Positions 47,591 through 56,521 of a stretch of 64,000 nucleotides of DNA are shown here, piece after piece. A program made the position numbers and the translations under genes. Source of the stretch: Arachnia propionica (GTDB lineage Bacteria; Actinomycetota; Actinomycetes; Propionibacteriales; Propionibacteriaceae). Location: positions 2,356,001 through 2,420,000 of the forward strand of contig NZ_CP146373.1 in NCBI RefSeq assembly GCF_037055325.1, read 5' to 3'. The notes below the pieces were generated by a model. It searched no databases and was not told the origin of the DNA. It saw nothing but the letters and a program-made list of their open reading frames with translations. Within the stretch, counting starts at the first letter, position 1; every line of letters starts with the position of its first letter.

Positions 47591-48415
47591 ATGGTTTCGC
47601 ACGCCACACCGCACAAAGCCGTCATTCTCGCTCGCGGTCTCGGGTCACGCATGCGCAAGGCAGCCGAGAATGTCGCGCTGAGCGCCGAGCAGAGCAGGGC
47701 TGCCGATGCCGGTGTGAAGGCCATGATCTCTCTGGACGGTCGTCCCTTCCTGGACTTCGTGATCTCAGCCCTGGCGGACGCCGGTTTCACTGAGATCTGC
47801 TTGGTGATAGGCCCCGAGCACGACCTGATCCGCGACCACTACGACGGCATCAGCACACAGCGTGTGCACATCTCCTACGCCGTGCAGGCCGAACCCCTCG
47901 GAACCGCCAACGCGGTGCTGGCGGCGGAGGAATTCGCGGGCGAGGACCGGGTGCTGGTGCTCAACTCGGACAACTACTACCCCACCGAGGCCCTCGAGCT
48001 GTTGCACGAGGTGCCCAGTTCCGCGTTGGTGGGTTTCACCCGCGAGGGCATGGTGAACCGTTCCAACATTCCCGCCGAACGCATCGCCGCGTTCGCGCTG
48101 GCCATCGCCGATGCCGAGGGCAACCTAGCCGAGCTGGTGGAAAAACCTGACGAGGCCACGGTGAAGCGCTTGGGTGAGGGCGCCGTGATCTCCATGAACT
48201 GTTGGCTGTGCACGCCCGCGATCTTCGCGGCCGCTCGCGCCATTCCGATGTCGGCGCGCGGTGAGTACGAGATCACCGACGCGGTGCGACGCGCCATCGC
48301 CGACGGCGACCCGTACCGTCTGGTTCGAGCGGACCTCGGGGTGCTCGACATGTCGAGTCGCGGGGACATCGCTTCCGTGGTGGATGCCCTGCGCGCCCGG
48401 GAAGTGCGCCTGTGA
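47591..48415 (+). CDS. Sugar-phosphate nucleotidyltransferase-like protein
   Basis: A 274-residue NTP-transferase-fold protein. The nucleotide-binding loop is AVILARGLGSRMR, followed by a conserved Lys (GVKAMISLDGRPFLDF), the base-binding QAEPLGTANAVLAAE, and the metal Asp in VLVLNSDNYY. An insertion (about 27-38) separates the loop from its Lys. The final codon overlaps a galactokinase-like gene by 4 bp, so the two probably make one nucleotide sugar from a free sugar: kinase first, then nucleotidyl transfer. Which sugar is not known. Confidence 0.85.
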   Translation: MVSHATPHKAVILARGLGSRMRKAAENVALSAEQSRAADAGVKAMISLDGRPFLDFVISALADAGFTEICLVIGPEHDLIRDHYDGISTQRVHISYAVQAEPLGTANAVLAAEEFAGEDRVLVLNSDNYYPTEALELLHEVPSSALVGFTREGMVNRSNIPAERIAAFALAIADAEGNLAELVEKPDEATVKRLGEGAVISMNCWLCTPAIFAAARAIPMSARGEYEITDAVRRAIADGDPYRLVRADLGVLDMSSRGDIASVVDALRAREVRL

Positions 48416-49605
48416 CCGCGTGGTTCGTGCCCGGGCGACTGGAGGTCCTCGGAAAGCACACCGATTACGCGGGCGGGAACTCGTTGCTGGCCGCAGTGGA
48501 GCAGGGAATCACGATCGAGCTTGAGGATGCGGCCTGCGGGATCTCTGCCGTCACGACGGCCTCGCCCGGTGAGGAGCTGGCCCTGATTCCCGACCGCCCA
48601 CACACCCTTCCTACTGGGCACTGGGGCGGCTACCTGCAAACGGTGATCGACCGGCTGGCCCTCAACTTCGGTAAGTTGCGTCCCGCGCGGCTGGTCATCG
48701 ACTCGACGCTGCCGCTGGCCTCCGGCATGTCGTCGAGTTCGGCCCTGGTTGTGGCGGTGGCACTGACCCTGATCGACCACAACGGTTTCCGGGAGAGCCC
48801 CGAGTGGCAGGAGAACATCACCTCCGTCACCGATCTGGCCGGATACCTGGCCTGCATCGAGAACGGCATGAGCCTCGGGTCACTGACCGGGGTGCGGGGG
48901 GTCGGCACCTTCGGCGGCTCCGAAGACCACACCGCCATGCTGTGCTGCCAGGCCGACCGATTGACGCGATTCCGGTTCTGTCCGATCCAGGAGGGCGAAT
49001 CCGTCACGCTGCCCGGGGACCTGAGTTTCGTCGTCGGGGTTTCCGGGGTCCTGGCTGAGAAGAGCGGGGCGGCCCTGGAACTGTACAACGCGGCGTCGCT
49101 GCAAACCCGGGAGATCGTCGCCGCCTGGAACTCCGCCACCGGCGCCGAGGAGTCCACGATCGGCGGCATCCTGGCCGGCGATGAGGACACCTGGGAAGGC
49201 CTCAGCGCGGTCGTCGCCCACTCCCCCGCGCTGTCGGCGCGACTGCGGGCTTTCCTGGTCGAGTCGGAGGAACTGATACCGGCGACGGTCACGGCTCTTG
49301 GAGACGGCGACCTCGAGGCTCTCGGCAGACTGGCCGACCGTTCCCAGCGCAACGCCCACGACAACCTGGGCAATCAGGTGCCTGAGACCATCCGGATGCA
49401 GGCCCTGGCCCGCGACCTGGGGGCGCAGGCCGCCTCCAGTTTCGGTGCGGGCTTCGGTGGTTCGGTGTGGGCTCTCGTGGCTACCACCGAGGCCAATGAT
49501 TTCGCCACCGCATGGCTGGAACGTTATTCGGCTGAATTCCCGGAGGTCGCAGAAAGGGCCACCACCCTGGTCACCCGCCCCGGCGGCCCTGCCCACCGGC
49601 TCTGA
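48412..49605 (+). CDS. Galactokinase-like GHMP sugar kinase
   Basis: A 397-residue GHMP kinase. The sugar-binding signature PGRLEVLGKHTDYAGGNSL corresponds to the galactokinase motif GR-x-N-x-IGEHTDY, with LGKHTDY in place of IGEHTDY. The ATP motif is LPLASGMSSSSALVVAV and the third GHMP motif SSFGAGFGGSVWALV. True galactokinases are of similar length, but the altered first motif (Glu to Lys) and the coupling to a nucleotidyltransferase, with no galT or galE nearby, suggest another sugar. GTG start overlapping the previous gene by 4 bp. Confidence 0.87.
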   Translation: MTAWFVPGRLEVLGKHTDYAGGNSLLAAVEQGITIELEDAACGISAVTTASPGEELALIPDRPHTLPTGHWGGYLQTVIDRLALNFGKLRPARLVIDSTLPLASGMSSSSALVVAVALTLIDHNGFRESPEWQENITSVTDLAGYLACIENGMSLGSLTGVRGVGTFGGSEDHTAMLCCQADRLTRFRFCPIQEGESVTLPGDLSFVVGVSGVLAEKSGAALELYNAASLQTREIVAAWNSATGAEESTIGGILAGDEDTWEGLSAVVAHSPALSARLRAFLVESEELIPATVTALGDGDLEALGRLADRSQRNAHDNLGNQVPETIRMQALARDLGAQAASSFGAGFGGSVWALVATTEANDFATAWLERYSAEFPEVAERATTLVTRPGGPAHRL

Positions 49606-49677
49606 CCTCTCCCCGTCCCCCCACTCTCCCCGGCGTTCTCCACCTCCCCTCCCCACCGTTTTGCTGGCCTTGAGGTT

Positions 49678-49745
49678 GGTTTGCTGGCCTTGTTCACGTT
49701 TGCTGGCTTCACAGCGCAGGCCAACGTGAAAAAGGCCAGCAAACC
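49678..49745. repeat. Large imperfect inverted repeat, with three direct TTTGCTGGC copies
   Basis: Arms 49678-49700 and 49723-49745 pair at 22 of 23 positions around a 22-nt loop. Within 49657-49708 the core TTTGCTGGC occurs three times in the same direction (near 49659, 49680 and 49699). It lies 70 bp after the kinase stop and just before a decayed transposase end, so it may be a terminator, an insertion-element end, or a repeat element. Confidence 0.7.
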
Positions 49746-49781
49746 GGGGACGGCACGCCAACTCATGCGGCAGGAGGATTT

Positions 49782-49958
49782 GGTGACCTGCCAGCCCCAC
49801 CCGACCTCATCACCGCGATCGAGGACCACCTCGCCGCCCGCGACGACGACCCCCGGCCCTTGACCTAGATCGCCATCGCAGAATCCATTCTCGCCAAGGC
49901 CGCCCGCGGAAACGTCATCCTCAACAGAGAAACCACATCAAGGCCACGCAGGGTCTAG
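49782..49958 (+). pseudogene. Remnant of an IS630-like transposase C-terminus
   Basis: Conceptual translation gives PDLITAIEDHLAARDDDPRP, then L-T, an in-frame TAG, then IAIAESILAKAARGN. This resembles the C-terminal end of IS630-family transposases, where the phrase is roughly L-x2-AI-x-N/D-x3-P-x-PF-x-W-T-x-(4)-IL-x-KV. The TAG falls where the family has Trp, a one-base change from TGG. Only the last ~58 codons remain; no catalytic DDE part is seen. Family assignment is from pattern memory. Confidence 0.6.
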
Positions 49959-49961
49959 GAT
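49956..49961 (+). promoter_or_regulatory. Predicted -10 box (leaderless)
   Basis: TAGGAT ends 6 nt before the ATG at 49968. It overlaps the final stop codon of the transposase remnant. Confidence 0.5.
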
Positions 49962-49967
49962 CGTGTC

Positions 49968-50366
49968 ATGAGGAGCGTTCGGAAATGCGGCGAGCGCGGT
50001 GCCATAACGGTGTGGACGGCGGTCGTACTGATCGGTTTCATCGTGATCATCGGAATCGGAGTGGATTTCTCCGGTCACGCTAGAGCCACACAGGAGGCCC
50101 GTGGCATCGCTGCGGAAGCAGCCCGGGCAGGCCAGCAACACCTGGGGTTGACGGACGGGCGCCTGAGCCCCGAACCCGATGTCGCAAAAAAGGCGGCCGA
50201 GAAATACGTGGCGGCGTCCCGATTCCGTGGCACTGCCCAAATGATCGGCGGCACTGTCATCGAGGTCAAAGTGACGGGAGAATACACCTGTATGTTCCTG
50301 AACATCATCGGGATCAGAACCCTTCCGGTCAGGGCAGAAGGAACCTCCGAACTACATTCCTCCTAG
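49968..50366 (+). CDS. TadG-like membrane protein
   Basis: A 132-residue protein with the N-terminal pattern of TadE/TadG-type pseudopilins: ERGAITVWTAVVLIGFIVIIGIGVDFSGHARATQEAR (residues ~9-45), i.e. a short basic head, a Glu next to a hydrophobic helix, then a helical QEARGIAAEAARAGQQ. The rest is a small extracytoplasmic domain with one Cys. No Tad ATPase, TadB/C or Flp pilin is in the window, so it is isolated here. The PKD-like gene that follows on the other strand is often found with tad genes in Actinobacteria. Confidence 0.8.
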   Translation: MRSVRKCGERGAITVWTAVVLIGFIVIIGIGVDFSGHARATQEARGIAAEAARAGQQHLGLTDGRLSPEPDVAKKAAEKYVAASRFRGTAQMIGGTVIEVKVTGEYTCMFLNIIGIRTLPVRAEGTSELHSS

Positions 50367-50461
50367 AAAACCTGACACAACGGCCTACCGACTCACGCCC
50401 GCAACGGTCCGTACATGGCCGCCGTCCACGGATTCCTTCAACCACCTCTCACGTGGCAGGG

Positions 50462-51373
50462 TCAGCAGCCGTGTTTGTTGTGGTTGGTAGGACAGGGCGC
50501 CAGTGCGGTCGGGGTACCAGTCGGGTTCGGTGACGGCGACGGTGACGGCGCACTGTGTCGCCTGCCGTTGGGAATGTTGACTGCGAATGCTTCGATCACA
50601 CTCGTGTGTACCTGAGAGGAGAGATCCATCTCGATGGTTCCCTGCTGCCCCAAGCCGTTCCACACAATCACCCAGTGTGCGGTCGCGGTGATCGTGTAAT
50701 CCCCGCGCTGATGATAGACATATCCGCACGTCGGCGACGGCTTGTCGTCTTTCTGCCAGGCGGGGTGTTCCATTCCCTTGTCACACACTTTGGTATCCCC
50801 ATTGCCCATCTCCCACGTCACCTTCGTCACCGCCGCAGTAGCCGTGATCGCATACCCCGACTCGGTCACAGTCTTGGTGATCGGCCCCCACGTGGCAGGA
50901 CCCGGGTCTCTGATCCACATCCAGTTATGCCACCCGACATAGTTATGCCCTGTAGGCAGCTTCTCTAACGGGTCAGGCCACAATCCGATGTCTGGGGCGT
51001 GAAGATCCATTCGCTCCACCGCGACCTTCGCCAACACCACAGGCTCCGGCGCACCCGCAGGAACAGTAGGCTCATCGCTAGGAGGAGTGGGTAGACCGGG
51101 AAAATATCTGGCGCAGGTCCCATCAGGCTTGTAGAGCCCGCACTGGTCCGAAGAACGGTGTTGACCAACCGAACCCCGCCCAGACTTCCCGGGCCGCCCG
51201 GGTTTCCCGGGCTGCCCACCAGACCCCGGAGCCCGCACCTCAATCATACAGGACCCAGAATTACTATCTCTTCTTCCACATCGAGTTCCAGAATCAGCAC
51301 CGGCCTGATCCACGAATCTGTTTATGCCCAAGAAGCAGGCAGCGATGATGGTGATGACGATTATGCGTTTCAT
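50462..51373 (-). CDS. Secreted PKD-like domain protein
   Basis: About 303 residues. A short hydrophobic N-terminus (RIIVITIIAACFLGINRF) acts as signal or anchor. A Gly/Pro/Lys-rich collagen-like stretch (PGSGGQPGKPGRPGKSGRG) follows at about 45-65. The central part, about 140-260, resembles PKD domains found next to actinobacterial tad genes: VTKVTWEMGNGDTKVC, PTCGYVYHQRGDYTITATAHW. It ends in a Ser/Pro-rich tail. ATG 51373 overlaps the stop of the upstream lipoprotein gene by 4 bp (ATGA), so the two are coupled; longer frames run into that gene. Confidence 0.8.
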   Translation of the reverse strand: MKRIIVITIIAACFLGINRFVDQAGADSGTRCGRRDSNSGSCMIEVRAPGSGGQPGKPGRPGKSGRGSVGQHRSSDQCGLYKPDGTCARYFPGLPTPPSDEPTVPAGAPEPVVLAKVAVERMDLHAPDIGLWPDPLEKLPTGHNYVGWHNWMWIRDPGPATWGPITKTVTESGYAITATAAVTKVTWEMGNGDTKVCDKGMEHPAWQKDDKPSPTCGYVYHQRGDYTITATAHWVIVWNGLGQQGTIEMDLSSQVHTSVIEAFAVNIPNGRRHSAPSPSPSPNPTGTPTALAPCPTNHNKHGC

Positions 51374-52014
51374 TTCGGACACCCCGGAGCCGAGTCGTTC
51401 GTGGCATCCCCGAACTTCCACCCTTCCTCGGTTTTGACCACAGCCACATTCCACTGCAGGTACCGCGGTCGCTGCGACGAAATGACCACGGATTTCCCGG
51501 TCGCTGAATCGATCACATCGACCTTCCCTGCATCCGTGCACATCTGCACATTCACCGTCCGCACGCCATCAACCTCGACCGGCTCCGACGCACCCGTGAT
51601 GTGAACAACCGTGGCCCCTGTTTGCACATGTCCTTGCCTGCGGTAGTCGTTCAGCACATTTATGTCTACTTCTTGGCTTTGACCCGTGGTGATGTCCTTC
51701 AAAGGCTGAGGATCGCCATCAGGATTACCGAGAATCTCATCACGAATTCGGTAGTAATCGACCAAAACATTGGCTGCCTCCAGTTGCTCCGGAGTGAAAG
51801 TCTCCGACGGCTGCGGCCCCGACGGCGTCACCAACTTCGACGGCCGCGAAGACGAAACCTCAGAAGACGGCGATTCGGAAGACGGCGACAACGAGACAGG
51901 ACTCCCTGACCCCGACACACCACCCCCCGGAGCAGACGACCCCCCGCTACACGACACCAGCACCGAGATCACCGCCGCAACCACACCGACACGACACATC
52001 ACCATCCGACTCAT
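51370..52014 (-). CDS. Predicted lipoprotein
   Basis: About 214 residues. The N-terminus MSRMVMCRVGVVAAVISVLVSC ends in an LVSC lipobox, so the mature protein should be lipid-anchored at Cys-22. A Ser/Pro-rich linker (about 25-70) leads to a small globular domain beginning TFTPEQLEAANVLVDYY, resembling actinobacterial conserved lipoproteins found with PKD proteins. I chose ATG 52014, which has GGAGGT 8 nt upstream; the open frame continues to a TTG at 52128 without support. Confidence 0.78.
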   Translation of the reverse strand: MSRMVMCRVGVVAAVISVLVSCSGGSSAPGGGVSGSGSPVSLSPSSESPSSEVSSSRPSKLVTPSGPQPSETFTPEQLEAANVLVDYYRIRDEILGNPDGDPQPLKDITTGQSQEVDINVLNDYRRQGHVQTGATVVHITGASEPVEVDGVRTVNVQMCTDAGKVDVIDSATGKSVVISSQRPRYLQWNVAVVKTEEGWKFGDATNDSAPGCPK

Positions 52015-52598
52015 CACACAACACCTCCATTGGTGCCACAATCCCGAACCGGCCCCTCCGCCCCGGGATTCCACTGACATTAGAACCAGACGCAACCCCC
52101 GGAGACAACAAAGGGAAACTCTGACCAAAAGTTAAGGTTCTGGAGGACGCCGAGCGCGTCACGGGCAGCCCTGAAGAACAGATGTCATCGACCACGCAAG
52201 GAATGGCTCCATGTTGCGCCGGCGTCGAAGCATCGGCGAGGAGCTGAAACAACGAGTTGCGACGGGAACCGCATGATCGACGAGGCGGCCACGTCCTGCG
52301 GGCTGGTCGCACACGGATAAGCAGGTGGAAAAATCTCGTTACGGAGCCGGAGGCGAGGAAATCGGCGGCTGGCCGCAATGCCCTGGGCACCGGGATGTAC
52401 CGCGACAAAAAGTCCGAAGCCGCCGACCCTTCGGGGACATGATCATCGTTCTTGTCGAACACAACCGGCTCGGCGACTCCGACAACACCCCGCTTACCCT
52501 TATCGGCCATCATGGAGGTGCATCAACAGCCAACATCGGCTGTGCATCAAATGGGGGTTTGCTGATCGACGCACCGTCTGCGAACGAACTTTACCGCC
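52015..52598. other. Intergenic region, no intact gene
   Basis: About 580 bp between two minus-strand units. Frames on both strands are interrupted or lack ribosome sites. Parts look like decayed coding sequence (for example around 52320-52440 on the plus strand), but I cannot name a family. The part next to 52014 should hold the lipoprotein promoter. Confidence 0.5.
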
Positions 52599-53786
52599 TC
52601 ACTCCTCTCCCATCGAGAAGACCGCGATCCCCACTTTTCCTGAGTCTGTGTCAACAAAGATGGTCTTCATATCCTCAACACTCATGTCCTTGCTCTCGGC
52701 GCGCGCTTGCATCCACCCGACTCCGAATTTCTTTGCGTTTTTTTCGATCCGCACTTCTCTTTCCAGCAGGAGGCCGGGCCCCGTCAGGAGGATCACGTCA
52801 TCGACGGACATGTCGGAGATGTCCATGCTCGCTTTAGTGTCAACATTGATCAGTTCCTGGGGATGTTTCGCGTAGGGTTCCCGGATTGCGGCAGCCGGGT
52901 CCCTGAAACGCTCCACCCAACCGCCGGGATGAACATTGAGGATGCCTGTCAGGGTTCCCAGGTCTTCGCCCGATGTGCTCATTCGAGTCACGGTGTAGGG
53001 AAAATCCGTATTGACCCGTTTCGGACGTTTTCCTGGAGCCAGGATCAAGGAGTCGGCGGTGGCGCCGATGAGCCATTGATCGGCACGCACCGTCGCCGGA
53101 TCGGCCCGGACGTCCTTCAGGGAATAGATGTGAAGCGTTCCGGTGCCTGCCGGAAAATAGTTTTCCGCGGTCTGCACCACCAGGGAATCGTTGGTCAGGG
53201 CCTGCCCCAGGACCAGACCGGAGACCTGAACGGTGCGGATCTCCTGCCCGGTCTCGGTATCCAGCACGACGGTGTTCATGCGCTGATCGGCAATGTCCTT
53301 GGCTTTCCCGTTGACCATGTACGGTTCGAGTTGAATCGCCACGTACTTTCCATCCGGGCTGGCGACAACAGTTTCGGGAGCCGCAAAATTTCCGTGTCTT
53401 TTCTCCAAGGTTTCTTGATGCACAGCTCGGAGACCGTTTTCCATCGGCTGCTCGACGGTCGCGGCCCACCGGACCGATCCATCCGCGGGATTCAAGGAGA
53501 CGACCTGAGTGACGGAGAACCTATCCTTTTCTTCCCAGGGCTCATGATTTCCGGAGACGATGACCGGCCCGCTGGCGGTGGGAATCACGGTGCTATTCCT
53601 CAGGTCGCTCACAACGGCGGACCAGCCAGCCTTGGTGGGCTTGGGAGCCTGTACGACACCCGATGCGTCGTCGAGGTTGCTGATCCGGACACGAGGGACG
53701 TCCCGACCCAGCGAGCACGCTCCGAGCAGCAGCGCCACGATGAGTCCCGCGACGACGGAAGACCGGGTCGATTTCCCAGGTTTCAC
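52599..53786 (-). CDS. Lipoprotein with beta-propeller-like repeats
   Basis: A 395-residue protein of unknown function. The signal VVAGLIVALLLGACS ends in an LGAC lipobox. The mature part has blade-like repeats: SLNPADGSVRWAATVEQ, VVASPDGKYVAIQLEP, VVLDTETGQEIRTVQV, typical of PQQ/WD-like propellers. Only the lipobox Cys is seen in the protein. It overlaps the stop of the upstream membrane propeller protein by 4 bp, so the two are made together and may form a surface sensor or complex. Confidence 0.78.
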   Translation of the reverse strand: MKPGKSTRSSVVAGLIVALLLGACSLGRDVPRVRISNLDDASGVVQAPKPTKAGWSAVVSDLRNSTVIPTASGPVIVSGNHEPWEEKDRFSVTQVVSLNPADGSVRWAATVEQPMENGLRAVHQETLEKRHGNFAAPETVVASPDGKYVAIQLEPYMVNGKAKDIADQRMNTVVLDTETGQEIRTVQVSGLVLGQALTNDSLVVQTAENYFPAGTGTLHIYSLKDVRADPATVRADQWLIGATADSLILAPGKRPKRVNTDFPYTVTRMSTSGEDLGTLTGILNVHPGGWVERFRDPAAAIREPYAKHPQELINVDTKASMDISDMSVDDVILLTGPGLLLEREVRIEKNAKKFGVGWMQARAESKDMSVEDMKTIFVDTDSGKVGIAVFSMGEE

Positions 53787-55861
53787 GACATGCCTCCCGT
53801 CAGGCCATACAGGCGGCGGTAATTCGATCTTGTTCCGTTTGCTGGGTCAAAAACAACCACGGTGACCCCCGGCGCATTCTTAAATACGGCGTCTAGGCCA
53901 TCGCATCTTGCAGCGAGTTGGACAGGAGCATGATGGTGGCAGTCACCGCCTCTTCCGGGGCCGGATTTACCATACGATTCGAGAGACAGGTAGGTGGATC
54001 CGGGCGCGATGGGAATCGTGGCCCCGTCGGAGCCGTTTCCGGGCTGCACGACAACCGCCCCGGCGAGGGTCTCTCCTTCTCCCACGATCGTCACACCAAC
54101 CTTGGCGGCTGCCACACCCGCGTATTGGGAGGCGGGAGTCGTGGTACGGGAGGCGGGATCGAACACAGCATCCACCCAGGCCTTGTCCGATCCCCCCGAG
54201 GAGATCATGGTGCAACTTCCCTTTTTCTCGTCCGCGGAGTACTCGGGATAGAGGGCGAGCGTCTCCGATGCAGTGGATGCGCGGTAGTTGACTCCGGCTG
54301 TCCTGCCCAGCGGGATTGGCGCGCTCGTTTCCAGTCCCGCCAGAGAATCGAGTGTGACCGCCTGCATGGCGGCGCTCTCTACAAGCTTCTCGCCATCCGC
54401 TTCCTTCTCCTCTGGCGGGGCCTCCGCATACTGTGCGACCCATCCATTCACCACGACAACCCCCTCGGAATGTCCACACGCATCCCCGGTGGGAATACCC
54501 TGCACTTCGACGGCAGCTGAAGGGTCTGTATCGGGGGCAACGAGCAGGAGGGCAGGCTTGGACCGATCGCTGTTTTCCTGTCGGCGTTGGAGGATCACGG
54601 AGGCATGCCCTGCGGACTTGGTGTGGCTGTTGGCGACCTCAAAATCATCCGGCAATGTCCAACGTTGGCTGCCATCGGCCAGCTCGTAGGCGATGTCACC
54701 GTCCAGAACAACAGAATCCGTGAGCTGAATGCCCTTTCCTCCTGCGGGGTGTTCACTGGTCACCTGCCCCGTGAGGGAATCCAGCACCAGGGTCGAATTG
54801 TCGTACACCGGTTCTTCGGTCTGATCGTGCCTCCTATTCCCTTGATCAGACCCATCTCGGGGAATCGACATCCTCAGCACAACATGCCGACCATCAGGAC
54901 TGATCAGTGGATCTTCGTACTTGGCTTGTCTGTGATAGGTCCACAGGGTGGTTCCATCGGGTCGCAGCGCCGTCAACCCGTCCGTGGTGAGGATGATCGG
55001 GCCTGCCGCTCCTGCGGTGACAGCGAGCAGATTGGGAACATCCTTCGTCCAGGCAACCGTGGACCCCACCGTGGCCGGCAACTCGGGCAATGCACCCTCC
55101 GGCATGGCCGCCGTGGTGTGGGAAAAAGGAGTCGACTGGGCCGGAGGATCCGTCAGAGCACGCAACGAAACGGTCGCACCGGTCAGAACAAGAACGGGAA
55201 CCAGCGCAACAGCCACCCATCGCACCCTTCTGGCGATCCCCAAACCGGCGTTGTCGTCATCATGACGGGAGAACACGATCCCGGCGGGATCGCCCTTGCC
55301 GCCCTCCGGAAACCCTCGCTGATCGCGTATCCCGCGCAGCAACAGATCAAAGACGGCGACGATTCCCAGGCCGAACGCACCCAGAGCCCATACCAAAAGC
55401 CGGGCAGCACCAACCGATGTTTTATCAATGAGCATCCACCACGATCGCATCTGATGGATGGCGACCGCGGTCCACCCCAGCCCGACGATTACCGCAGGAA
55501 CGACCCTCCGTTTCCCATTCCCGGCAGCGAGAAACCAGACGAAAGACAAAATCGCACCGACAATCCACAACGGAACGGGTTCATGGGAATCAACGCGTTC
55601 TCCACGCATCCCCCATGCAAAGGTCAGTACCACTGCCGCCAGAAAGGTGAGCACTCCCCCAACCCGAAGCGCCCTGAAAACCGGGACACACCGAGGTACA
55701 ACCTCTTCATCCCCGACCTTCGTTTTCCCGGTCTGATTTTCCTTCCCAAGACCATCCGTTTTCTTCTCGGAGATCTTGTTTATCGAACTGGCCTCGATGT
55801 CGTCCTTGTCTTTCCGGGGCATGTCACCATCGTCCCACGGGACCGGTCCACGACCTCTCAC
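53783..55861 (-). CDS. Multi-pass membrane protein with extracellular beta-propeller
   Basis: A 692-residue protein. Residues ~1-55 are polar and charged. Four or five membrane helices follow (about 65-240), e.g. RVGGVLTFLAAVVLTFAWGM and WVAVALVPVLVLTGATVSL. The rest is an extracytoplasmic PQQ-like propeller: ILTTDGLTALRPDGTTLWTY, DPLISPDGRHVVLRMS, LVLDSLTGQVTSEHPAGG. The GTG at 55861 overlaps the TetR stop (GTGA); an ATG at 55822 is an alternative start. The link to the regulator and to the next lipoprotein suggests one operon. Confidence 0.78.
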   Translation of the reverse strand: MRGRGPVPWDDGDMPRKDKDDIEASSINKISEKKTDGLGKENQTGKTKVGDEEVVPRCVPVFRALRVGGVLTFLAAVVLTFAWGMRGERVDSHEPVPLWIVGAILSFVWFLAAGNGKRRVVPAVIVGLGWTAVAIHQMRSWWMLIDKTSVGAARLLVWALGAFGLGIVAVFDLLLRGIRDQRGFPEGGKGDPAGIVFSRHDDDNAGLGIARRVRWVAVALVPVLVLTGATVSLRALTDPPAQSTPFSHTTAAMPEGALPELPATVGSTVAWTKDVPNLLAVTAGAAGPIILTTDGLTALRPDGTTLWTYHRQAKYEDPLISPDGRHVVLRMSIPRDGSDQGNRRHDQTEEPVYDNSTLVLDSLTGQVTSEHPAGGKGIQLTDSVVLDGDIAYELADGSQRWTLPDDFEVANSHTKSAGHASVILQRRQENSDRSKPALLLVAPDTDPSAAVEVQGIPTGDACGHSEGVVVVNGWVAQYAEAPPEEKEADGEKLVESAAMQAVTLDSLAGLETSAPIPLGRTAGVNYRASTASETLALYPEYSADEKKGSCTMISSGGSDKAWVDAVFDPASRTTTPASQYAGVAAAKVGVTIVGEGETLAGAVVVQPGNGSDGATIPIAPGSTYLSLESYGKSGPGRGGDCHHHAPVQLAARCDGLDAVFKNAPGVTVVVFDPANGTRSNYRRLYGLTGGMS

Positions 55862-56517
55862 CCGCCGACCCGCCGGGCCATTCCCTCGATGATGAAATGG
55901 ATCTTGCGGTCCAGGAAACCCCGGTCCGTCCAGTCGTCATTGGGCACGAGCTGCTCCGGGAAATCCTCGGCGAACTTCTCCCGGTTGAAGTTCTCGACGG
56001 CGGCCTCCAGCCCCGTCGCAACCGTACCGTCCTCCCCCGGGAGGATCGCACGGTTCGCCTCGATCACCAGATGGGTGCACAGCACGGTGTCGCCGATGAA
56101 ATCCACGGCGAAAACGGCGTCGTCCGGGCTAAACCCCCGCTCGACCAGCGCATCGATGCAGGTTTTCATACCCCGGGCGAAGTAGTGGTGCGCCCACGTG
56201 ACCACCAGGAACGTCTCCGCGAGCCCAGGGTGGCGGTCCACCAGACCCCATAACCACTCGGCCTGGTGCCGCAGCAGTTCCCGCCAATCGCCTTCGGGGA
56301 CAGTGAACCTGTTCTCCCCGGCCAGGCGTTTCAGACAGCCACGCAGCAGGTCGTCCCGCGACGCGATGGTGCGGTACAGCGCCGGGGTGCCGACCCCCAG
56401 GAGTTTGGCCACCCCGGCGAGGGTGAAGTCCCGGACCCCGATCTCAAGTGCGGCCGTGACGACGTCGTCGTGGGTGAAGCCCGGTTTCGGGCCGGTGCGC
56501 CTCCCGTGTGATCTCAT
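55858..56517 (-). CDS. TetR-family transcriptional regulator
   Basis: A 219-residue regulator. The N-terminal helix-turn-helix reads DDVVTAALEIGVRDFTLAGVAKLLGVGTPALYRTIASRDDLL, a normal TetR DNA-binding domain. The C-terminal ligand domain is helical. It is transcribed divergently from a two-gene ABC transporter with 96 bp between starts, the classic layout for a regulator of an exporter or uptake system. The ATG at 56517 lies 6 nt after TACGTT on its own strand, so it may be leaderless. Confidence 0.9.
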   Translation of the reverse strand: MRSHGRRTGPKPGFTHDDVVTAALEIGVRDFTLAGVAKLLGVGTPALYRTIASRDDLLRGCLKRLAGENRFTVPEGDWRELLRHQAEWLWGLVDRHPGLAETFLVVTWAHHYFARGMKTCIDALVERGFSPDDAVFAVDFIGDTVLCTHLVIEANRAILPGEDGTVATGLEAAVENFNREKFAEDFPEQLVPNDDWTDRGFLDRKIHFIIEGMARRVGG

Positions 56518-56521
56518 GCGG

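Noticed and set aside
51947-52513. 188-codon minus-strand frame overlapping the lipoprotein start
   Set aside because: No ribosome site, no known domain, and it overlaps a gene with a good lipobox.
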